NCBI GenBank assembly: GCA_964653595.1
Contig: CAZZHH010000003.1
Location: 39,199 to 103,198, forward strand
Direction: 5' to 3'
Length of the DNA: 64,000 bases
Source of the DNA: JBAXTE01 sp964653595
Lineage (GTDB): Bacteria; Bacteroidota; Bacteroidia; Bacteroidales; WCHB1-69
Part shown: piece after piece, positions 59,252 to 64,000 of the stretch
How the letters are laid out: every line of letters begins with the position of its first letter
Position numbering within the stretch: position 1 is the stretch's first letter
Notes under the pieces: generated by a model
Told to the model about the DNA's origin: nothing
Databases searched by the model: none
Seen by the model: only the letters and a program-made list of their open reading frames with translations
Position numbers and translations under genes: made by a program

Positions 59252-59680
59252 TTAATAGGTCTTTCTGCTCATGTAGCGATCGAAATCGTCCGTATAATGG
59301 ATATTGATGCATCCAGATTCTTTAGCGGTTTTAATGAACAGCGTATCTAACTCGTTTAGTGTGCTAACGGGAATGGCATAATCAAATTGCTCTTGAGTCA
59401 CTCTTCTGTTAAACCATTCGGCATTACTATTTTTCCCGTTGACGTAGTTGACGTATTCGGCTTTAGTCATAAACTCAATGGCATAAGGTTCACAATCAGT
59501 ACCCCCGCATTGCTCTATCGACTGCAAAGGGTCGGAAGCGGTAATCATAATGACACCAGCAAAATATCCACTTCGCCCGACACGGCGTATATAAAGATCA
59601 TCACAGAATTCTTCTTTGTTTAACTCAACTGTTTTGAGCTGAAAAGAGGCGGAAGAACTAAGTACGGAAACGGTAATCAT
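59252..59680 (-). CDS. Unknown protein (142 aa)
   Basis: Beta-rich start (MITVSVLSSSASFQLKTVEL), a glycine/cysteine loop (QCGGTDCEPY) and a helical middle. GGAG precedes the ATG. P-box 59741-59748. Confidence 0.77.
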   Translation of the reverse strand: MITVSVLSSSASFQLKTVELNKEEFCDDLYIRRVGRSGYFAGVIMITASDPLQSIEQCGGTDCEPYAIEFMTKAEYVNYVNGKNSNAEWFNRRVTQEQFDYAIPVSTLNELDTLFIKTAKESGCINIHYTDDFDRYMSRKTY

Positions 59681-59868
59681 AATATACTACTCCAATAAGG
59701 ATTTTTTAACTTCACTACATAACTACAACCAAGTAGGAACTTTATTCACAAAAGATGAATTTTTTTCTTAACTATGTTGATTTTTTGTTCCAGAAAATAC
59801 CTGGACGATTTTGCATGGGGTACACAAAGATTTCAGGCGGGAAGAAATTCCCGCCTGTGAATGAATTC

Positions 59869-60456
59869 TTATTCCTTTACTCCAATTTTGTTCAATCCGA
59901 ATTTTACGGCTTCCTCGAGTGTTTCAAAATCGTAATAAGATTCTGTATAAGCGTTTTCAATATCGTAAACATTCACTTGAAAGAATCTGTTTTGAATGTT
60001 CTTTTCAATCAACCTTAAAGAACTCTCAAGGAACTCCTTATCAATCTTTTCGAACATGCTACTTTTAACATCGTCTGGAGTTGAAAAAATAAATCCGATT
60101 ACTTTTGAGATTGCCTGTTCTGTGCTAAAAAGAATATTGTCATTTGCATAAATCGGCAAATAGATACAGTTATTTTTAATTAAATGTTTTTCAAATTCCT
60201 CAACATTTTTAAAATCCATCATATTAAAGCCAGCAAGAGGATGATGATTAATACGGAAATTATTATTCGGAAAATGCACAATGTGTACGCGTCTCAACGC
60301 CAACAATTCACCAATAGACTTTTTATACCCTGTGACTGTGAATATTTTGTTGTCTGTTGTTTCACGATGTAAAACACTGTTTGAGAAAAATTCCGTTAAC
60401 ATTTTATACTTTTCTTCCCAGTGTGATAAAGAATGATACGGCGTTACTCTTTCCAT
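59869..60456 (-). CDS. Divergent PVY/WDSG-family protein, copy 3
   Basis: A 195-residue protein with 'NNCIYLPIYANDNILFSTEQ' followed by 'VIGFIFSTPDDV', the position and order seen in 30534-31142 and 32503-33114. The WDSG part is lost. The C-terminus has the same 'YDFETLEEAVKFGL' plan. Promoter variant CGAATAAA at 60513-60520. Confidence 0.68.
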   Translation of the reverse strand: MERVTPYHSLSHWEEKYKMLTEFFSNSVLHRETTDNKIFTVTGYKKSIGELLALRRVHIVHFPNNNFRINHHPLAGFNMMDFKNVEEFEKHLIKNNCIYLPIYANDNILFSTEQAISKVIGFIFSTPDDVKSSMFEKIDKEFLESSLRLIEKNIQNRFFQVNVYDIENAYTESYYDFETLEEAVKFGLNKIGVKE

Positions 60457-60576
60457 GATTCTAATACCTTTTCTTGTTTTGGCTTTACCTGTACTTACAA
60501 TTAAGATTGATTTTTATTCGCAAATATTTAATAAAATTCAGGACGGGAGTTTTTGTTCCCGTCCTGAATTCGTTTA

Positions 60577-60882
60577 TCACGCTACGCCGAACGTAAAATA
60601 TTCATCCGCCGAAGTTCCAATTGGCATATTAGAATCTCCAGCGTTCTGCAATATTTTTCCATCCTTGGAGATTCGCACAATGGACACACCGAATTCCATT
60701 GACATATGGCACATTACAAACTCTTCAGGTTGCCAAACGAAATTCGCCCAGCCGCGACGATATCCATTCGTTAAAGCGTTCTTATCGACCACTTCAAAAC
60801 ACTTTCTACCCTTATTCTCAAGCTCTGCATGAAATTCCTGTGCCGTCATAACTTTAGTAACTTCTCTTGTTGTGCCGTTCAT
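60577..60882 (-). CDS. GEWKPECF-family protein, copy 2 (101 aa)
   Basis: 'FVWQPEEFVMCHMSMEFGVS', 'RISKDGKILQNAGDSN' and 'SADEYFTFG' match 61585-61875 ('GEWKPECFVVR', 'RVAKDGTIMHVNGDT', 'NAEKYFTF'). AAGGACGG precedes the ATG. P-box 60950-60957. Confidence 0.78.
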   Translation of the reverse strand: MNGTTREVTKVMTAQEFHAELENKGRKCFEVVDKNALTNGYRRGWANFVWQPEEFVMCHMSMEFGVSIVRISKDGKILQNAGDSNMPIGTSADEYFTFGVA

Positions 60883-61029
60883 GTTGTGCCGTCCTTAGTT
60901 TTAATGTGAAGTTATCAGCTTCGCTATATACCTACAGTTAGGATAATTTTTTATTCACCAATAATGAATTTTTTTATTCTGCAACCCCATGTAAAAAACA
61001 TAGGCGGGAAATTTCTTCCCGCCTTGATT

Positions 61030-61410
61030 TTATTCTGTGACTGCCTTTGCCCAAGTTTTTATTAAATCCTCTTTAATTTCAGAAGTTTCTGCCGCATTCG
61101 CCGCACTGCATTGTTCGCCTGTTTTCCAATGATAAGAGTTTCGTGTCATTCTGTTGCATATAAGTAATTGCGCTTTACAATCCATACGCAACATAGCGCG
61201 AATGTAATCATAAACATCAGGCTCAAAATCACCAAGCCGACTCAATGGTTTTGCCAAGAAAAACATTTTAACGTTTTCCGTGAGTGTTTTTTGATCCATG
61301 ACAATTTCTTCAACTGCTATGTCAACATTTTCTGCATGGTCACCGTCATTTTCAAGCCGCTGAAGATAATGGTCATTGCCCACTACAATGTAAACGAATT
61401 CGTTATTCAT
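61030..61410 (-). CDS. Unknown protein (126 aa)
   Basis: MNNEFVYIVVGNDHYLQRLE..., an acidic alpha/beta protein whose C-terminal half holds 'MTRNSYHWKTGEQCSAANAA'. P-box 61488-61495. Confidence 0.77.
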   Translation of the reverse strand: MNNEFVYIVVGNDHYLQRLENDGDHAENVDIAVEEIVMDQKTLTENVKMFFLAKPLSRLGDFEPDVYDYIRAMLRMDCKAQLLICNRMTRNSYHWKTGEQCSAANAAETSEIKEDLIKTWAKAVTE

Positions 61411-61584
61411 GTTAAAAACCGTCCTTATAAAAGTATGGCGAAGTATGTTCCCTGTCGCTCGCCGTATACATACAAACAGGAATATTTTTTATTCATCATT
61501 TTTTTCGCCAGATAATTATTTTTTTGATATGTTCCAACCCCATGTTATATAATCGGACGGTGAATTCTCCGCCGTCCGATCTGC

Positions 61585-61875
61585 TTATCCTATCATTCTT
61601 AGGAATGTAAAGTATTTTTCTGCATTATCTCCCGCCTTGGCGGTTGTATCGCCGTTTACATGCATGATCGTTCCATCTTTTGCAACTCTTACACTGAAGC
61701 CATTCTCTTCCATTCCGCGCACTACAAAACACTCGGGCTTCCATTCGCCACAAACACAAACATCGCCAGTCTTTAATTCTACAGCTTTAATATTTACATA
61801 ATTACTGTAATCACTGCTGATTTCAAGCAGACTATGCGCCTGTGTTGGCGTTGCCCTTTCAATCTTTGTAAACAT
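61585..61875 (-). CDS. GEWKPECF-family protein, copy 3 (96 aa)
   Basis: Best form of the family: 'CVCGEWKPECFVVRG', 'FSVRVAKDGTIMHVNGD' and 'EKYFTFLRM'. Two minus-strand P-boxes precede it, at 61941-61948 and 62002-62009. Confidence 0.8.
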   Translation of the reverse strand: MFTKIERATPTQAHSLLEISSDYSNYVNIKAVELKTGDVCVCGEWKPECFVVRGMEENGFSVRVAKDGTIMHVNGDTTAKAGDNAEKYFTFLRMIG

Positions 61876-61940
61876 AATACCGTGACCTTTCTTTATGTGA
61901 ATTTCTTAACTTCGCTATATACCTACAATTAAGTATTCGT

Positions 61941-62009
61941 TTTATTCAAAACTCATGAAGAAAAAACATTTCTGAATATGGCAATACAAACAGTAATTCT
62001 TTTTATTCA
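61941..62009 (-). promoter_or_regulatory. Tandem P-boxes
   Basis: TGAATAAA at 61941-61948 and again at 62002-62009, each with TGTA at the standard distance; both point to 61585-61875. Confidence 0.65.
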
Positions 62010-62052
62010 GAAAACCCTGAAAATAAACATTTAAAAAACCCAAAAAACCTCA

Positions 62053-62077
62053 TGAATAAAAATCCAAAAAGATTGTA
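62053..62077 (+). promoter_or_regulatory. Plus-strand P-box for a candidate small RNA
   Basis: TGAATAAA at 62053-62060 and TGTATAC starting at 62074, exact standard spacing; divergent from the tandem boxes at 61941-62009. Confidence 0.68.
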
Positions 62078-62113
62078 TACAGGGAAACGTAATGGGGCCG
62101 TGGAGGAAACCTA

Positions 62114-62143
62114 ATGGCCGCCCCTGTTACCCCACCCCTCTAA
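62114..62143 (+). CDS. Possible 9-residue leader peptide
   Basis: GGAGG lies 7 nt before ATG, then MAAPVTPPL and TAA, 8 nt before the terminator's A-run. Three prolines in nine residues could slow ribosomes. Very short, so uncertain. Confidence 0.3.
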   Translation: MAAPVTPPL

Positions 62144-62150
62144 AAACATC

Positions 62151-62184
62151 AAAAAATCTGGGGAAAACCCATTTTTTCTTTTTT
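62151..62184 (+). terminator. Intrinsic terminator of the candidate RNA
   Basis: TGGG-GAAAA-CCCA flanked by A6 and T6 (then C and T6). It could also work in the opposite direction. Confidence 0.8.
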
Positions 62185-62230
62185 AAAATTTCTTTTTATT
62201 TTCGCCCAGAAATTCTTCCCTATAGGTAAA

Positions 62231-62263
62231 GAAAAAATAATTTTGTAAAAACTTTCCTGTAAC
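62231..62263. repeat. Dispersed repeat, copy 1
   Basis: GAAAAAATAATTTTGTAAAA plus ACTTTCCTGTAAC; near-identical to 62617-62647. Confidence 0.6.
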
Positions 62264-62374
62264 CTCATTCACCCAATAGAATCCCCTTCACATTCCCTTT
62301 GTTCTACGCACAATTATTTGTGATCCCGCCAATCCACAACTTTCCCTTCTTTCCCTTCTTTCCTTAAAGTCAAA

Positions 62375-62416
62375 CCGAATTCTTTCCGAATTCTTTCCGA
62401 ATTCTTTCCGAACTTT
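62375..62416. repeat. 11-bp tandem repeat
   Basis: CCGAATTCTTT three times in a row, then a partial CCGAACTTT. Confidence 0.8.
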
Positions 62417-62544
62417 CCACGCGCCCACAATTCCCTTCCTTCTCAGGCCGTTTCTTTCTTTTCCCGATAACTTTCCCCTATCCTTCCCCTATCCTCCCCA
62501 AAGAAACCCCTGAAATTGCCTTCTTTCCCGTATTCTTTCCATAT

Positions 62545-62579
62545 AAAAAAAGACAGGCCTATGAAAAATACCATAGGCC
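62545..62579 (-). terminator. Intrinsic terminator after 62659-63222
   Basis: GGCCTATG/CATAGGCC with an eight-base loop and a T-run on the minus strand. Confidence 0.85.
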
Positions 62580-62616
62580 ATAATTCCTTCCCAGCAAAAC
62601 TCCCCTTGGATACTTT

Positions 62617-62647
62617 GAAAAATAATTTTGTAAAAAGTTTTCTGTAC
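62617..62647. repeat. Dispersed repeat, copy 2
   Basis: Matches 62231-62263 with few changes; together the copies flank the polypyrimidine tract. Confidence 0.6.
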
Positions 62648-62658
62648 TTATATTCTTT

Positions 62659-63222
62659 TCAATCTGCATTGTATTTTCTTTTTAACTCATCTCGCCAAGA
62701 CAGAAATATCAACTCATCATCGTGAATATAAAAATCTCCATAAATCTTTGCATTGATTCTCGGGTTAAGCGGTTTAAACAAAGGTGATTTCATATAGAAC
62801 TTATCATCTGGCTTCGGCAACGAGAATAAACGATTCGGATCTTCAATATAAGGTACATCTTTCATACCGTATTGAAAGTAATAAGATCTCCTAAAATCAT
62901 AACCATCTCCGACATCATCATTTGCACTGTACATAATATGAGCCTTATAATGTCTCACATCGTTCAGCATGAAATCAATATCGTTATAAACATGAAGGCG
63001 AACAATATCAATATTCAATTCGGGAAGTGGAGGCAAATTCCACCAGTCTCTTTTTTCGTTTTCTTTATGAACTTTCCATAAAAGATGTTTTATAATATTC
63101 ATAGCAACCATATTCACACCATCCGCCGCAACTGTTCCATCTTGTGACAAAATCAATTCCGTAATTGGCGTTGCCGTCCCTATATTCATAACATCATGTA
63201 ATTTATAAATACGTGCGTTCAT
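62659..63222 (-). CDS. Unknown protein (187 aa)
   Basis: Start at MNARIYKLHDVMNIG after AGGAG; the neighbouring ATG at 63225 is equally possible. Contains 'DGYDFRRSYYFQYGMKD', which resembles 'YCFKRSYCYKYGEHGQ' and 'LSFSRLYYYKHGTHD' in the two genes upstream. Third gene of a three-gene unit and probably a distant relative of its neighbours. Confidence 0.77.
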   Translation of the reverse strand: MNARIYKLHDVMNIGTATPITELILSQDGTVAADGVNMVAMNIIKHLLWKVHKENEKRDWWNLPPLPELNIDIVRLHVYNDIDFMLNDVRHYKAHIMYSANDDVGDGYDFRRSYYFQYGMKDVPYIEDPNRLFSLPKPDDKFYMKSPLFKPLNPRINAKIYGDFYIHDDELIFLSWRDELKRKYNAD

Positions 63223-63229
63223 CATACTC

Positions 63230-63637
63230 CTACACCTTACAATCACAATATATCAAATAAATCGTTCCGCTAATTCCCAACTGTTCTTTCAACACACTTA
63301 TTCCTTCATCCGTCAAATCTGGGTCGTGGGTACCGTGTTTATAATAATACAATCTGGAAAAACTCAATCCGTTACCGACCGTATCTATTGCATAGTGAGT
63401 TTTATCTTGAACACAACCCTTGAAAAGCTTCGTGATAGAATCAAAATCACCCATAACACACTTACGGGCGAGTTCCAAATCTGGTTTGACGGAAACGTTC
63501 TCACAAGTCATATCCCAAAGAATTTTCGATTGGATATAGTTGTACAAGAGCTCCTTACTTTCGTCAAATAAAAGATAAGGTGTGATTGCCATGCCGTTTC
63601 CCATAAGGAGAGCAAGTTCTGCGGTAAGAATCCCCAT
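63230..63637 (-). CDS. Unknown protein (135 aa), tandem pair member
   Basis: 'CVMGDFDSITKLFKGCVQDK', 'VGNGLSFSRLYYYKHGTHD' and 'LKEQLGISGTIYLIYCDCK' match the partial gene upstream. Its N-terminus (LTAELALLMGNGMAITPYLL) also resembles that of the YqaJ-like protein at 9185. The ATG overlaps the upstream TAA; GAAGG precedes it. Confidence 0.78.
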   Translation of the reverse strand: MGILTAELALLMGNGMAITPYLLFDESKELLYNYIQSKILWDMTCENVSVKPDLELARKCVMGDFDSITKLFKGCVQDKTHYAIDTVGNGLSFSRLYYYKHGTHDPDLTDEGISVLKEQLGISGTIYLIYCDCKV

Positions 63638-64000
63638 TATACACCTTCAATTGGCGGTATCACATTAAGCGGCGATTTGCATTCAAAATCCATCAAATAA
63701 AGAAGTCCGCGAAGTCCAAATTGTTCCTGTAAGGATTTGACAATGGCGTCTGAATAATTCTGTCCATGTTCACCGTACTTATAACAATACGACCTTTTAA
63801 AACAATATTCATTACCAACCATATCCTCTGCACGATAGGAAACATTCTTCGTACAATCTTTGGAATGTTTTGCTATGAAATCAAAATCCTTCATAATACA
63901 TTTGTGGACGGTTTCCATATTCGGCATCAGAACATCTTGTTTTAAACCAGATTTCAAGAATTTGTAAAAACTTATACATCTTCTCATAGAGGTAATTTCA
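63637..64000 (-). CDS. Unknown protein, N-terminus outside the window
   Basis: The frame is open to the window edge. An ATG at 63987 exists, but comparison with 63230-63637 suggests about 15-30 further residues upstream ('EITSMRRC' aligns with 'AITPYLLF'). Ends LNVIPPIEGV. Paralogue of the next gene. Confidence 0.72.
   Translation of the reverse strand, partial: EITSMRRCISFYKFLKSGLKQDVLMPNMETVHKCIMKDFDFIAKHSKDCTKNVSYRAEDMVGNEYCFKRSYCYKYGEHGQNYSDAIVKSLQEQFGLRGLLYLMDFECKSPLNVIPPIEGV

Larger units (their letters stand above)
62081..62184 (+). ncRNA. Candidate structured small RNA
   Basis: Between a plus-strand P-box and an intrinsic terminator lies about 100 nt with a branched fold. GTAATGGGGC (62089-62098) pairs with GCCCCTGTTAC (62120-62130), enclosing the hairpin AGG-AAA-CCT. 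The CCCCACCCC stretch can also pair with the GGGG of the terminator stem, so an alternative fold exists. No plus-strand gene follows. It contains a 9-codon ORF with a strong ribosome site, so it could also be a leader. The 5' end is estimated. Confidence 0.55.
62190..62540. other. Non-coding polypyrimidine tract (plus strand)
   Basis: About 350 bp with strong C/T bias on the plus strand (repeated TTTCCC, CCCTTC). No ORF has a ribosome site in either direction. It contains 11-bp tandem repeats and one of two 31-33 bp repeats. Possible origin, pause site or long untranslated region; no DnaA-type box was recognised. Confidence 0.5.

Noticed and set aside
62092..62232. 45-codon plus-strand ORF starting at the ATG at 62092
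   Set aside because: It reads through the intrinsic terminator at 62151-62184 and its composition is that of poly-U and structured RNA, so a small RNA or short leader fits better.
1..64000. Stop-codon reassignment, as in some gut megaphages
   Set aside because: TAA, TGA and TAG all end clear genes at expected places (for example TAG at 8126, 17045 and 20232), and no gene is broken regularly at one codon.

Overview
This 64 kb, AT-rich window looks like the early or accessory region of a large bacteriophage, or less likely a large plasmid-like element. The host would be a bacterium that uses Shine-Dalgarno (SD) sites: almost every start codon has AAAGG or GGAG 5-11 nt upstream. TAA, TGA and TAG all end genes, so the code is standard. 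No capsid, tail, terminase, polymerase, rRNA, tRNA, integrase, transposase or CRISPR sequence was seen, so the phage assignment is inference. It rests on gene size, coding density, one-strand layout and the few recognisable proteins: an RNA ligase, two ArdC-like antirestriction proteins, two Lar-like zinc-ribbon proteins, a YqaJ-like protein, a stand-alone radical SAM protein and a glycosyltransferase.

Layout. About 105 of the genes are on the minus strand; three short units are on the plus strand (23.5, 36.4 and 36.8 kb). Kb 1-10 holds polycistronic operons of small membrane proteins, a glycosyltransferase, LRR proteins and an HTH protein. Kb 10-36 is a series of mostly single-gene units of unknown proteins, many in paralogous groups. 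Kb 37-62 continues this pattern, but each unit usually also has a GGGGATTC-type terminator, and a repeat of the form TGTACCCCACGTAAAAT is scattered between units. Kb 61.9-62.65 is a non-coding interval with divergent promoters, a candidate plus-strand small RNA, a polypyrimidine tract and short tandem repeats. Kb 62.7-64 is the end of another operon that continues past the window.

Organising signal. Nearly every transcription unit starts with one promoter-like element, called 'P-box' below: TGAATAAA, 13 nt, then TGTA (usually TGTAnTA), 25-45 nt before the start codon. In the gene entries the P-box coordinate is the plus-strand position of the TGAATAAA octamer. I located more than 60 copies, on both strands. 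The spacing is 13 nt in most, and 11, 12, 14 or 15 nt in a few.

How the genes relate. The region appears to have grown by duplicating whole promoter-gene-terminator cassettes. About twenty paralogous groups are visible, including ten BspA-like LRR proteins, eight members of one unknown family (family A), seven of another (family B), three AQxAFD proteins, and many pairs. Decay is also visible: three frameshifted genes, one gene lacking a start codon, and one promoter-terminator unit left without a real gene. Most proteins are of unknown function. A role in countering host defence is suggested only for the ArdC-like and Lar-like proteins.
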